64,000 nt of DNA, taken from positions 186,001 to 250,000 of the forward strand of contig ARYC01000087.1 of NCBI GenBank assembly GCA_000711775.1, given 5' to 3'. Shown piece after piece: positions 1-12,534 of the stretch. Numbering within the stretch: the stretch's first letter is position 1; each line of letters begins with the position of its first letter. A program made the position numbers and the translations under genes. The notes under the pieces are model-generated. The model worked only from the letters and a program-made list of their open reading frames with translations. It had not been told where the DNA came from and did not search any database. This DNA comes from Oxytricha trifallax (taxonomy: Eukaryota > Ciliophora > Spirotrichea > Sporadotrichida > Oxytrichidae).

Positions 1-3000
1 TATAAGCTGAAATATGAAAGAAATCAATTACAAAGCCTAAATAACTCGGCTTTAATTCAGCACTATGAAAGTAAACTAGACACCTTCAGGCAGAGATATA
101 AATATGACTTGAAAATAAATAATAGGAAAAGTAAAGCCAGTATAGCTTAAATTCCCAACTATTAAAATTCAAGCCTTGAGTACCTTTAAATGTATGATTA
201 ATTTAATGAAGAAAAGATAAGCTTGTCTGTCATGTAATCTATTGAAAATAGCTAATTGTGGAAAATTAATGTGCCTGTGTCATAGTCAAAATAAGTGTAT
301 AATAAAGTTGTTATTATAATTTTTAAGTTTCTTATTATAGATGGGTTGCAAGTCAACTATAAATAAGCAGTAAGCTTTATCATGCCATTTTATTGTTTCT
401 TTATAGATCAAGCTAAAATCTTGTTAATGATCACACTATGAATACTTTAAATATATCTTCTTAACTTAACATAAATTAAAGTCAAATAACTTTGAACTAA
501 TCAGCTACTTAAGCTCATTAAATGTCTCAAATAAGTCTATTAGGAAAGCAAAGTTAATCAACCAAGAATATCACGCATCTCTATATAGCGTTAGTTCCTA
601 CTTAGGGTGAGAAGTTTAATCATATCAAAATTAAGAAAGTCACTATCAAATCTCAGGTAAGATTACATTTATAATTCTAAGATATATTCTATAGAACATT
701 TCAAAATGTAATATTGAGGATTTCCTGAATATGACAAAGTAAATCTTTAAAGTAAACTTTGAACCAAAATACCTATTTGATTAAAATGGAGAAATGATCA
801 CAGACTTAATAAATATCGCCTAGAATGAGTTCATATTTGTAAAGAAAACTCCAGATTTCGAATTAGATGAAAAGTCTATGCGAAATGTTTATAGAAAAAT
901 CATTAAAATGAAAGGCTTCTTAAAACCTGAAGCAAGTAGTAACCAGCAAAATAATAGAAGCTAGAATATAGAGAGCGTGAATAAAAATTTATCATAATCT
1001 CCGACTAAAATCCTAGTGACTTAGTTTAATGAGGAAGTTGAGAATACAGTGACATTAGAGCCTAGAAGAGCAGTTGAAGATTATGAAGTAGATGACAAAC
1101 TTAAGAAAGTAGCTCCTAAAGTTGCAGAACATGATGAAGAACTAATGAATCTAAGATAAAATCTTGGCTAGTAATCTTTTTAGATTTTGATTAATTTATT
1201 TATAGGAGTTTGAGGAAAATTATTTTAGGCTAGACCAAGTAGCTTACTCTGAACGTTGACTAAGACCTTTTGAAAAAGCATTAAGCAATAGACCTTTCGT
1301 CATAATCTGAATTAACTTCTGAAATAAAACCAGCCCTACCCTTGTCATTTTTGAGCTTGCTTAAGATTGGAATGTAAAATCAATCAACATCGTAGATCGA
1401 ATAAAGAAAAGACTCTCTTGACCTCAATAATTTAGATAGGACATCAATATAAATAGATAGCAATTACAATGATAGAAAACTGAGTCACGACTAAAATCAT
1501 AGTGAATTCTCCATTATGAAAAAACTTGAGAGTGCAGTTGAAAGCAAAATAACAAACTTTAAGAAAAACTAAAACTCTTCTCCATCTAAAATTGAGGTTA
1601 AAGCTATAAATGAGCCCATAATATTTCCAAAAGATGATGAGAATCTTTCTAAATAGGATAAATTAAGCCTCTTGAAGCAAGTGATATCAAAGTAGATTTT
1701 TAAAAACCAAAGTAAAGTGCCGTTTGATCAATATAAAGTTGTTATGAAATAGAAAGAAAATGAAAGTAAAAATGGAGTTTCTACTTCTGTGATATAAGGC
1801 CTTGATACTGGAGAAATTGAGGGTAAACTTTCAATGGGGAAAGGTAGAAAAATAAAGTCTAAATGGGGCAATAAGAAAGGCGAAAACATAAGAAACTACA
1901 TAAAAGAAAATGCTTTTAATACTTCAGACTTTGAGGAGAAAGTTTAAAAATACATTAGAGATAAATTTTAAGGCCCCTTTAACTTAAATATTCCGTAATT
2001 GAAAGAAGAGATGAAAATGAAGAGAGGTGAAATTATTGGACACTTTTCTAAATTCTTAGCTATGCTTTGGTATAAAGCAATGCAAAACAGAGAAGCTGTA
2101 GCATAAGATCCTGCTAAATACTTATAAAAATGTCAATTTATTTTTCCTCTAAAAATTTCATAAATTTTAAATGAAACTATAAATACCTTGTAGGAATTGA
2201 CTTTGATATGTTTAAGAATGGAGCTCCATAGCTTTTGATGGAAAATTAACATGTTATTGAGAGAATGATTGAAAGTGCTCTTATAGATAGTGATAATAAA
2301 ATGAATAACACTTTGAGTATGCAAGACTTTTTAAAGTGTATTAGTACAATAAGTTCAACTAATTTCGAAGAGAAGATCAATCTCTTTTTCAAGGTAATAT
2401 CAAAAATGTTTTTCAACTTAATTCAATAGATAATTGATACTGATGGAAATGGATTGCTTAGTTGGGATGAAGTTTTTGAGTTATGCCAAGCTTCCTTGCA
2501 AGATTTTTCAAAATAAAATTAGAAAGGAATAGTACTCAGAATATAAAGGAATTAAAAAATTATACGTTAAATTAAATTGTTAACGCAGATTATAAAAATG
2601 TTCTCACCTCAACAATCAGGTCCAAATCACACAACTCTAAAATACCCAAACACCTCTACTCAAAAGAATAGAATGTTCTCACCTTAAATTATGCCTAGTA
2701 ATAAAACAATAGATCAGGAGGCTAACAAAGAAAATTCTTTGAGCTAACTATATTAACAATTCACTTAATAGAAACTGTAATTATCTTCGTAATTTGCAGA
2801 CTCTGATATTTGCCAAAGTTTCCAATCAACTTTCAACTTGTAAAGCTCTTTCAGAAAAATGGGAAATTTCGATTCATTTCATAAGCTTAATAAGGCTGTC
2901 GATGAAACATTAATAAGCTCTAGGAGTAGCCCAAAGAGTTCCTAGATGCAATTCAAAGTGCTGTTTTAAAACTAAAATCATAGGTAGTAAACAAATGGAA

Positions 3001-5924
3001 CTTTAAATAATTTTGTCAAAACAACAAGTGGAAAAATTAATCAATCTAAGACTTTAATTTAAACAGCTTAAATAACTTAAAAAAGCTGTATAGTTTCATA
3101 ATTTACTGCAAATATGCCTATTAAGTTATTATCATTTTATTATTTTTAGAAAAGCTATTGGCTTAAACATCGACATTTGACATCAAAGAAGGAATGTCTT
3201 CTCCTAATGCAATTAATCTTCAAATAATTCCCTCAGATTCCACTCTCACAACTTTTCTCTCTACAAAAAGAAATAGCATGTCAAAAAGCCCTAATAGTAA
3301 ACCCACAAATAACAGACAAATCAATTAATCACTTGAAAGGAAGCCATAATTTTTACTCCAAAATGATAGCAGCAGGGTTTCAGGAATAGTACCTGATGAT
3401 GATGAAGTGAAATTGGAGGAGCCAAAGAGTATGGGGGAAGTTTTGAATAGACAAACTTCAAGCAGAAATCAAACTCCAAAAGCTATATCTCTTTATAGTA
3501 CTCCAACTAGAAAGCAAAATCCATTTGTCAACTAAGGGACTTCTGCTTATGGAAAGTAATCAATCTAAAATTTTAAATGAAAATTTTTAAATCTCTTAGG
3601 CTCCAGCAACTACGATTGGCAAAAACTTTTAGAAAATGACAGAAAATACTTTCTTGCAGGACACTCAATTAGAGATAGAAAACGATGATGATTTTTACCA
3701 ATCACCTATAAGTGACGAAGATCAAGAAGACTCTTCTTAACACTAAATCTCGAAATTAAACTTTAACTCCACTTATCATGCGTCAAATAGAGTGACACTT
3801 TCAGCTAGCAGAAACAAACAGTTCACTTCTAATTTAGAGACTACAACTTCCTTCAATAAGACTTCCTGCTCAACATATTATAATAATCCCTAGTAAACAA
3901 CCAAGTCAGTAATAAAATTCTAGCAATCTCAATACCTCTCAAATAATACTCTAAATCAATCTAAAGTATAAGACTATTCTTCTGTAAATTTAACAAAGCA
4001 AAATGAGCTACATGACTACGTGGACAATTAAGTCATGGCAGTTTCTACCCTTGTTTAACGAAAGAAAGATTTAGAGAAGTAAAAATAGGAACATAAGTAT
4101 TAAATATCTGTGAGAAAAGAAGACATTCAGACTTTAAATAAGTAAATAACTGCCAATTAAATTAAATTTGATAAAGAAACTAAGATTTTTAATGAAAATC
4201 AAAGTAGAATTCAAGAATAAATGAGCGATATATAAAAGATTAGAAGTAAGATTCAAAATTTCTATAACAATAGTGAGAACGGATTGGTCAAATTGGCAAG
4301 TTAGAGAAATGAATTGCATGAAAAACTTGAAATATTCCTGCATGAGTATTAATATCAATCTTAAAATGAGCAAGAAGTTCTAGAAAATGAGAAAATTGAG
4401 ATAAAATAACTTTAAGAGGTGAATGGGGAAAGAAACAGTGAATTAGAGGACATCTAAAAAACTGTGAAAAGGTTGCAAAAGGAAATGCTGCAATCAGCTA
4501 AAGAATTAAAATTTAAGAATAACATAATGAATAGCGTAGTCTTAACTAAAAAAATGCAGTCAAATTAAGAAATAATTAGAATGACACAAAGCTAAAATAA
4601 TCAGCAGCAACATCAAAGAAAAACTTTAATTAAAAAGGTTGGAAACACTCTTTCTTAATCGAAAATTTGAATAATTATCTATAAAATTGACTTTTATATC
4701 TTAAATCATTTATTATTTTAGGCAAAAAACTATATTCTTAAATGGTATATAAACTCAAAATAAAGAGATCTTAAATAACGACTCTATGATGAATATCAAT
4801 CCTTTCTTGCCATCAGATCTTCATTCTAAGATTAGCTACGACAACAACAAATCGCATTCTAGTATGTCTAAAGATGGTAGAGATATAGTTTTCACAATGA
4901 AAGAATCAATTAGGGACTTGGACTCCTTCAACCTTACTCCAGAAAAGACTCCCAACTTAATGCATCAAACTTTTTCACAGTCGTTTAGTCCTACTTTAGA
5001 AGCTAAACTGGTACATAGCAAATAGGGTTTTGCTTTGACAAATAACATTAAGCTGAATTTGATGAATGATAATTTATCTTCACTTGACAATGATTTCGTA
5101 GGGGAATTTGAGCTCAATGAAAAGGAAATCAATATGAACAATGGAAAGCCTAGAATTCACTAGAGCTCACTAAACAATTTAAGGTTCAACAAAAACAGTC
5201 AAAGTTAAGACAATCTATAAGGGTCTTTTGGACCACAAGGAGGAGATGTTAACATCAATTCACTTGGATTTTAGAACCAATTGCCAATGGGACTTTTATC
5301 CAGAAAGTCCCAGGACATTACAAAGCAAAATAATTTTCTCTCTCTTGGTGATGTTGAAGAAGATAAATTCGTGAATTCAAGCATTTCTATGAGCTCAATT
5401 GGGTTTAAGGAGAATAACAGCCTTAGCAATAATGCTTTGGTTGGAGTTACAGGTGGTTAAGGTGCAGGAAGTGTAAATTTATAATAGGATGGACTTCTAG
5501 AGTTAAGCTAGAATAATAACAGTTTCTCAATGAATCTTAACTTAAATGAAAACAGATTGAATACAATTGATCATGATTTTACTAATTCATTCTCAAATAA
5601 GAGCAAGGGTATCACAATATATTCATAAATGTTTAAATTTAATTCAATTTTATTAATTTAGTTTAATTAATGCTAGCAGCTAAAGCACTCTATGAATTTA
5701 AAGCTTAGAAAGACAAAGATCTAAGTTTTAATGTTGGGGATGAAATTCTAATTGAGAAAAAACGAAGTAACGGATGGTGGGTAGGCTACTGTAACGGAAA
5801 GAAAGGCTATTTCCCACATAACTATGTAATAATTGAAGAGAAAGAAAAGAAAGAAAGGAAGAGCACAATTAGTGATAGTCTTCCAGGAGGTCTTGGATTT
5901 AACTCTTCATTTAATGACTAATGA
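1..5924 (+). CDS. EF-hand, coiled-coil and SH3 protein (5' partial)
   Basis: A long open reading frame (TGA as only stop) runs from the window edge to a TGA at 5922-5924. Small GT-AG introns are seen at 370-406, 657-694, 1171-1205, 2394-2429, 3125-3149 and 5609-5661, and three IESs at 2122-2186, 3567-3594 and 4626-4731. An EF-hand loop (DTDGNGLLSWDE) begins just after 2430. Residues coded at about 4040-4610 are a charged, Gln-rich coiled coil. The C-terminus, about 5667-5850, is an SH3 domain with the ALYEF start, a GWW and the YFPHNYV end. The combination suggests a calcium-responsive scaffold, but I do not recognise the protein. A Met at 341 with an MGC start preceded by an acceptor-like TTATAG could be a start, but the frame is also open upstream. 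A second Met near 2598 could begin a separate gene, since no TGA separates the two halves. Confidence 0.65.
2122..2186 (+). other. IES, pointer TAAATAC (65 bp)
   Basis: TAAATAC occurs at 2115-2121 and 2180-2186. Removing 2122-2186 joins AKYL to VGIDFDMF and restores the EF-hand frame, which is otherwise broken. Confidence 0.82.
3567..3594 (+). other. IES, pointer AATCT (28 bp)
   Basis: AATCT flanks an insert holding an in-frame TGA. Removal gives the open join QSIS-QAPATT. A GT-AG intron at this place would leave the wrong frame. Confidence 0.7.
4626..4731 (+). other. IES, pointer AAAAACT (106 bp)
   Basis: AAAAACT lies at 4619-4625 and 4725-4731. Removal restores the frame from the coiled coil (HQRKT) into IFLNGIQ. 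Confidence 0.8.
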
Positions 5925-6055
5925 CAATTTTCCAAAGTATTTAAATTTTATTTACCTTTCTTTTGAGCAAATGATGAAGTTCTAGAAATATTTAGGCAAT
6001 TAAGATTTAATAATTCGAGAGGACACGTTAATTACTTTTAAGATTAATTAAAGAT

Positions 6056-7224
6056 ATGGAATCTGCTGCAACCAACGCTATGGAATATAGATACCTTGGT
6101 AACTCAGGCCTCAAGGTCTCAGTCCTTTCATTTGGAAACTGGCTTAACTCAAACAATAAAGAAGACTACGAGATTACCAGAGATGCAATCAAGAAATGCT
6201 TCGAGGCTGGAGTCAACTTCTACGATACAGCTGAAATTTATGGAGATGGAAGTGCTGAAGATCAAATGGGAAGAGCTTTTAAAGAACTTGGATACAATAG
6301 AGAACATCTTGTTGTCTCAACAAAGTTATTCAAATGTGGCAAGGGTGTTAATGATACCTTCTTGTCAAGAAAGCATATCGTTGAGGGAATCAACAACTCT
6401 CTAACCAGATTATAAATGGACTATGTTGACGTACTTTTCTGCCACAGACCTGACTTTGAAACTCCACTTGAGGAGACTTGCAGAGCCATGTCATGGGTTA
6501 TTGATCAAGGTAAAGCTTTCTACTGGGGTACTTCCGAGTGGCCAGCTGATAGAATCTCAAAGGCAGTTGAAATCTGTGAGAGACTTAACCTTCACAAGCC
6601 AATTGTTGAGCAACCATAATACAGTATGTTTGTGAGAGATAACTTCGAAAAGAACTACAGAAGATTATTTGCTGAGTACAAGTATGGAACTACCATTTGG
6701 TCACCATTGGCTGGAGGAATCTTGGCTGGAAAGTACAACGATGGAAACATCCCAGCTGGATCTAGATACGACAACCACAAACATCTTGATGTTATCTGGT
6801 AAAAGATAATGGGAGACAAGGCAAGAGAAGCTTCATTAAAGAAACTTAATAAGCTCGCCGATCTTGCTAAGGAAGTTGGATACACTTATTTAATTACTCA
6901 AATACTCTAAATTAATATGAAGCATTAAATTAAACTCAAGCTTAACTCGCACTTGCTTGGGCCATCGCAAACAAAGATGTCTCAACTTGCATCCTTGGAT
7001 TCACTAGACTCTCATAAGTCGATGAAAACCTAAAAGCTCTTGAACTTTACAAGAAGTGGAATTTATCCAATATAATATTAATACTCAATATTACCAATAA
7101 TTGTGTAATAAATGCTGACCTTGAAAAGAAATGCAGAGATATCCTTGAAAATGATCCCGAGGCTGAAATGGACTGGAGAAAGTGGCAACCCTTGGCTCAA
7201 AGAAGAGATCAAGCTCTTTAATGA
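6056..7224 (+). CDS. Aldo/keto reductase, Kv-beta type (copy A)
   Basis: Predicted NADP(H)-dependent aldo/keto reductase of the family that includes potassium-channel beta subunits. The N-terminus has [12 protein letters not shown], then [14 protein letters not shown] residues (Asp/Tyr of the tetrad), STKL (Lys) and CHRPD (His), then FYWGTSEW and [13 protein letters not shown]. Stop codons TAA at RL-Q-MDYVD and EQP-Q-YSM replace conserved residues and are read as Gln. Two IESs (6887-6936, 7063-7113) break the C-terminal third; after removal the product is 355 aa, ends RRDQAL-Gln and stops at TGA. First of four head-to-tail copies between 6 and 12.2 kb. Confidence 0.92.
6887..6936 (+). other. 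IES, pointer ACT (50 bp)
   Basis: Interrupts [11 protein letters not shown], which is continuous in copies B, C and D. ACT repeats at 6884-6886 and 6934-6936. No GT-AG ends. Confidence 0.93.
7063..7113 (+). other. IES, pointer AAT (51 bp)
   Basis: Splits KKWN from ADLEKK. AAT at 7060-7062 and 7111-7113. Copy B has an IES at the same codon; copies C and D have none. Confidence 0.93.
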
Positions 7225-7648
7225 TTTTCAAGATGTATTCAGATCAGTTTTTGATTCTTATATTTATTTTAACAAAAGATTTCTTATGATAAAATTCATC
7301 ATATAAAATAAAATCTAATTTCTTAATAAAAAATAACATTAAAAATAAGTATTTAATATAATCATATTTATTGGAAAGTAAAAGAAATATCATGACATAT
7401 TATTTTTATACAAAGAATAAATGTATTAAGTATAAACAACATATATCTTTATTTTTAAAATTAAAATATATACATCACAATAATAAGATTTAATTAAATA
7501 AAATAAAATAAATAAAGTTTAATATTGTATAATATAAATGTTTGTCTTTTATCTTCTAAAAGATCCTTTTGATGTTATTTAATAGTGATTTATAAGGAGT
7601 ATATTTAATCATTGATATAAAGATATTAAAATTAAAGACACGCAAGAT
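7225..7648. other. AT-rich spacer between copies A and B
   Basis: About 420 bp of AT-rich sequence with no coding-like frame, presumably holding the end of one macronuclear molecule and the start of the next. No telomere repeat is seen, as expected for germline DNA. Confidence 0.5.
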
Positions 7649-8772
7649 ATGGTCTCAACTGTAACAAACAACATGATATATAGATACCTTGGCAACTCAG
7701 GGCTCAAGGTCTCAGTTCTCTCATTTGGAAACTGGCTTAACTCAAACAAACAAGAAGATTACGAGATTACCAGAGACGCAATCAAGAAATGCGTTGATGC
7801 AGGAGTTAACTTCTTCGACACAGCTGAAATTTATGGAGATGGAGCTGCTGAGACTGCCCTTGGCTCTGCCATTAAGGAACTTGGATATAAAAGAGAAGAC
7901 TTAGTCATTTCAACAAAGCTTCTTAGATGCGGTAAAGGGGTTAACGATCTCTTCTTATCAAGAAAGCACATAATGGAAGGCATGAACAACTCACTTAAGA
8001 GACTTTAAGTAGATTATGTGGACGTCATCTTTTGTCACAGACCAGACTATGAGACTCCTCTTGAGGAGACTGTGAGAGCTCTTCATACTCTTATTGAATA
8101 GGGAAAGGCTTTCTACTGGGGTACCTCTGAGTGGCCTGCAGATAGAATCTCCAAAGCTATTGAGCTCTGTGAAAGACTTAACCTTCACAAGCCTATTGTT
8201 GAGCAATGCCAATACAACATGATTGTAAGAGACAACTTTGAAAAGGGCTTTAGAAGAATTTTTTCCGAGTACAAGTATGGAACAACTGTTTGGTCTCCAC
8301 TTGCCGGTGGTATTCTTTCAGGAAAGTACAATGATGGAAACATCCCAACTGGTAGCAGATACGACAACCACAAGTATCTTGACTCTCTCTGGCAAAAATA
8401 CATGGAAAAAGACAAGGAAAACACTATCAAGTTGCTCCAGAACCTTGGAGACTATGCTAAAACTCTTGGGTACACCCAAGCTCAACTTGCACTTGCCTGG
8501 GCTGTTGTCAACCAAGATGTGTCAACCTGTATCCTTGGATTCTCAAAACTTGAGCAAGTCGATGAAAACCTCAAGGCAATTGAACTTGTCATCAAATGGA
8601 ATAAATGATAATTATAATTTTTCTAGACTAATTTCTTGTAGTTAATTTATTGAATGAAGATATCGAAAAGAAGGTAAGAGAAATTTTGGGCAATGAACCT
8701 GAGCCTGATATGGACTGGAGAAAATGGTCACCAATGCCCCAAAGAAGAGACCTTGCTCTCCACAGATTATGA
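7649..8772 (+). CDS. Aldo/keto reductase, Kv-beta type (copy B)
   Basis: Paralogue of copy A in the same order of motifs: [64 protein letters not shown] and TAG replace Gln at RL-Q-VDYVD and IE-Q-GKAF. A single IES (8603-8655) lies at the same codon as the second IES of copy A. Without it the gene is 1,071 nt (356 aa) and ends LALHRL before TGA. Likely cytosolic oxidoreductase or channel-associated subunit; the substrate cannot be read from sequence. Confidence 0.92.
8603..8655 (+). other. IES, pointer GAAT (53 bp)
   Basis: GAAT at 8599-8602 and 8652-8655. The insert holds an in-frame TGA. Removal joins IKWN to EDIEKK. Same codon position as the IES at 7063-7113, with unrelated sequence. Confidence 0.93.
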
Positions 8773-9086
8773 AAAAGAAATTGAGTGATTTCTTGTCATA
8801 GAATTCCCTTAATATTATCTACTCAATCAAAATTACAATTAGGATTTATCTAATGAGAATCCAATCTTAGTTATCTTAAAATATTATAAGTCTTTATTAT
8901 AATAAAATCTATCTTTATAAATTACAAATTTATGTGTTGGAATTTAATCTGGCCATAAAATGTAAAATACACGTCAATTTAAGATTAATCAAGAAATTCA
9001 TCTAAAAATAAATTGAAATACACGTAATTACCTAAAGTTATTAAGGAAATCGTGAACATATCTTAAATTAAATTAAATTTAACATT
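8773..9086. other. AT-rich spacer between copies B and C
   Basis: No coding-like frame or repeat seen in this 314-bp stretch. Confidence 0.5.
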
Positions 9087-10404
9087 ATGGTTGACGAAAC
9101 TGCAAATAGATACAGTAATATGGAGTACAGATATACCTTAAAATCTAATTGATACTATAATTATTTATTAACTTTAATGAAATTTAAACATTGAGTTTAC
9201 TTGGGTAACTCAGGACTCAGAGTATCAGTTCTATCATATGGAAATTGGCTAAATTCTAACAAAGAAGAAGATTACAAATTAACAAGAGATGCCATTAAAA
9301 AGTGCTACGATTATGGAATTAACTTTTTCGATACTGCCGAAGGTTACGGATTGGGAAATGCTGAAACTTAAATGGGAAGAGCTTTCAAAGAACTCAAAAT
9401 CCCAAGAGAACATATAATCGTAACAACAAAGCTTTTCAAACTAGGAGATGGCCCCAATGATGGATTTTTATCTAGAAAGTAAGTTTACTTTAAATTAAAA
9501 ACTTTAAAGGCACATTAATGAGGGTATGAAGAATTCATTAAAGAGATTGTAACTTGACTATGTTGATATCGTTTACTGCCACAGACCAGACTATGAAACT
9601 ACTCTTGAAGAAACATGCAGAGCTATGAGTGATATAATTGAAAAAGGCTACGCATTTTATTGGGGAACTTCTGAATGGACAGCTGATAGAATCTCAAAGG
9701 CCATTGAAATTTATGGAACAACAAATAATTTATTTTATAGCGAATTATACTTGAAATGAAATGAGGGTTATAATCTTGGTCATATCATAAAATTCTATTC
9801 TTGAAATTTGTGAGAGATTGAGATATCATAAACCTATCGTTGAACAATGCCAATATAGCATGTTGTGCAGAGATAATTTTGAAAAGAACTACAGAAGACT
9901 CTTTTCCGAGTACCACTATGGTACATCGATTTGGTCCCCACTAGCTAGTGGAATACTCTCAGGAAAGTACAACGATGGAAAAATCCCTGATGGAAGCAGA
10001 TTTGACAATCATAAAGTCCTAGATAAAATTTGGGTTTAGCATATGGGTCCAGAGAAGAAAGAAAGAACTCTCGAAAAGCTTAATTACCTTGCAGAATTCG
10101 CTGATGGGTTAGGATACACTCAAGCTCAACTTGCTCTAGCTTGGGCAATTTTATAAATAAATACAATTTATTTTGCATTTTTTGGGCGATTGCAAGCAAG
10201 GATGTGTCAACTTGCATCCTGGGTTTCTCTAAGTTGTCTCAAATTGATGAAAACATTAAGGCATATGAATTATATAAGATATGGGATGAAAAGATTGAAA
10301 AGAGGTGCAGAGAAATCCTTGATAGTGATCCTGAGGCCGATATGGATTGGAGAACCTGGCAACCAATGAGCAGTAGAAGAGATCAAGCTGTCAATCATTA
10401 ATGA
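9087..10404 (+). CDS. Aldo/keto reductase, Kv-beta type (copy C)
   Basis: Most interrupted copy. Three IESs (9134-9199, 9713-9809, 10147-10187) and one 31-nt GT-AG intron (9479-9509) break it; removal leaves 1,083 nt and a 360-aa reductase starting [11 protein letters not shown] and ending before TGA at 10402. Motifs match copies A and B ([36 protein letters not shown]). It lacks the IES shared by A and B near the C-terminus. Confidence 0.9.
9134..9199 (+). other. IES, pointer TA (66 bp)
   Basis: Splits EYRY from LGNSGL, continuous in the other copies. Only TA is repeated at the ends. Confidence 0.85.
9713..9809 (+). other. IES, pointer TTGAAATTT (97 bp)
   Basis: The nonamer lies at 9704-9712 and 9801-9809. 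Removal restores KAIEICERL, as in the paralogues. Confidence 0.95.
10147..10187 (+). other. IES, pointer TTGGGC (41 bp)
   Basis: TTGGGC at 10141-10146 and 10182-10187. Removal restores [12 protein letters not shown]. Confidence 0.95.
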
Positions 10405-10576
10405 CTAATATTCAAGTAAATTTATTCGTTTTGATGGAATGAAATAATAGTAATAAGTTCTAATTTTAAAGTATACTAAATTAAATTAAAGCCTTATTTT
10501 AAAAATATATTATCTATCTTAACACTCAGTAAATTAACTTTATAATTATTAGATATCCACAAACAAACAAAAAGAT

Positions 10577-12171
10577 ATGGTCGAAATAGCAGCAAAGCCA
10601 AAGATGATCTATAGATACTTAGGTAACTCTGGTCTTAAGGTCTCCGCTCTCTCATTCGGAAACTGGTTGAACTCAGATGCTGATGAGAATTACGAAATCA
10701 CAAGAGATAGCATCAAGAGATGCCTTGAATACGGAATTAACTTCTTCGACACAGCTGAGATCTACAACAAGGGTTCAGCTGAGACTCAAATGGGAAGAGC
10801 CTTCAAAGAGCTAAACGTTAAGAGAGAAGATATTGTAGTCTCAACCAAGCTATGGAGAGTTGGCGATGGAGTCAACGATTTGTTCTTGTCAAGAAAGCAC
10901 TTGCTTGAAGGAATTACCAACTCACTCAAAAGACTTCAAATGGACTATGTTGATGTTGTCTTCTGTCACAGACCAGACTTCGAAACCCCACTTGAAGAGA
11001 CCTGCAGAGCTATGCACACCATTATCGAATCAGGCAAAGCCTTCTACTGGGGAACTTCCATGTGGAGCGCTGATAGAATCACCAAGGCAGTTGAAATTTG
11101 CGAAAGACTTAACTTGCACAAACCAATTATTGAAGGGATTTAAGTAATTTTGGATATAATAAATAATTATCTTGAAAAATCATTGCAGTTCCAAATAAAC
11201 ATATAAAAATAGGAATTAGATATTATATTTATTAAACTAATAAAATATAAAAATACCTTTTATATATTTTATATAATTAGTACTTTGATTTATTCGAGTT
11301 TATATTAAAAACATTCTCCATATAGGTTTTATAGCTCAAACTTAATTTTGTATAACATAAAATGAGGTATAATCCAGTTGATTTTATAAATTTAGATAAA
11401 TATAAATTTATCAAATTTATTTTTTATTTCTATTTCATTTCTATTTCAGTATTACTGAACAACCAGCTTACTCAATAACAAAACCTAAAATTATTCTGAA
11501 TTTTACATTATAAAAATATTAGAAACATTTTTTTTATGATTTAGAAAATAAATATCTATAAATTAAGCTTATCTATTTATATTATTTATTTAAACTATAT
11601 ATTTAAACAAAGTTAAAATTATATAATGTGATTATTTTCTATTCTTATTTTTTTGGGAATGTTTAGAAGAGATATCGTTGAGAAAGAATACAGAAGATTG
11701 TTCAGTGAATATAGATATGGAACCACCATCTGGTCTCCACTTGCCGGTGGAATCCTGACTGGTAAGTACAACGACGGTAACGTTCCAGCTGGCTCTAGAT
11801 ACGACAACCACAAGGACTTCTTGAAGGGCACCTGGGAGACCCACTTTAGCGAAGCAAAGAAGGAGTCAACCATTAAGACCTTAACAGCACTTGGTCAAAT
11901 TGCTCAAGAAGTTGGCTTCACTCAAGCTCAACTCGCTCTTGCTTGGTGCCTTGCTAACTAAGACGTGTCAACTGTTATTCTAGGATTCACTCGTCTTTCA
12001 TAAGTTGACGAGAACATCAAGGCCCTCGAACTCTACGAGAAGTGGGATGCTGAACTTGAGAAGAAAGTCAGAGATGTTCTTAACAACGAGCCAGAGGCCG
12101 AGATGGACTGGAGAAAGTGGAGCCCATTAGAGCAAAGAAGATCCATTGCAGTCTCAGAGAAGAGAAATTGA
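10577..12171 (+). CDS. Aldo/keto reductase, Kv-beta type (copy D)
   Basis: Fourth tandem copy. 10577-11134 encodes the N-terminal half through NLHKPIIE; 11661-12171 encodes RRDIVEKEY to the TGA. The missing EQPAYSM segment is supplied by a tiny macronuclear piece at 11456-11476 between two IESs (11135-11459 and 11477-11660). The joined gene is 1,086 nt, 361 aa. It has no IES at the site shared by A and B. Codon choice is less AT-rich than in the other copies (many GGC, CAC, GTC), which may mean higher expression. Confidence 0.9.
11135..11459 (+). other. IES, pointer TGAA (325 bp)
   Basis: TGAA at 11131-11134 and 11456-11459; the insert is strongly AT-rich. Reading it as an intron from GTAATT gives a premature TGA, so an IES fits better. 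Confidence 0.85.
11477..11660 (+). other. IES, pointer AAT (184 bp)
   Basis: AAT at 11474-11476 and 11658-11660. Removal joins YS to MFRRDI, matching YSMF-RDN in the paralogues. Confidence 0.85.
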
Positions 12172-12534
12172 CATTCATGAAATCAATTTACATATCTTTC
12201 AATATTAATTCATTTAAATGGCATTAACTTACCATATATCATACTTTAATAAGCCTTGAAAGATGCAATAAATGAAAATGTCAGGAAATATCAGGAATTA
12301 TTGGAAAAAATAAAATATATTTCTACCATGTTTGCACAATTTTTCTTTAGTTAGGGTAGTTAATCAAAAATTGAATGATAAGATTTTAATATATTTATAC
12401 AGAAACAATATTATAAGATATCAACTATAAAGAAAATTTACTTATTTTAAAACCGTATACTTATTTCTATTAATTAATTGTTATTTGAAGAATAACTTTA
12501 TATTAACTATTTCATTTTTTACTACAAAACGAAA
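12172..12534. other. AT-rich spacer
   Basis: No gene-like frame seen on either strand between copy D and the aminotransferase. Confidence 0.5.

Noticed and set aside
2598-2685. AATGTTCTCACCT repeated 75 bp apart, as pointers.
   Set aside because: The spacing is 25 codons and both read MFSPQ with open frame between, so it may simply be a coding repeat; not called as an IES.
11141-11449. Reading the 325-bp insert of reductase D as a GT-AG intron (GTAATT to TTTCAG).
   Set aside because: The splice would give a TGA a few codons later, whereas the TGAA-bounded removal restores the conserved residues.
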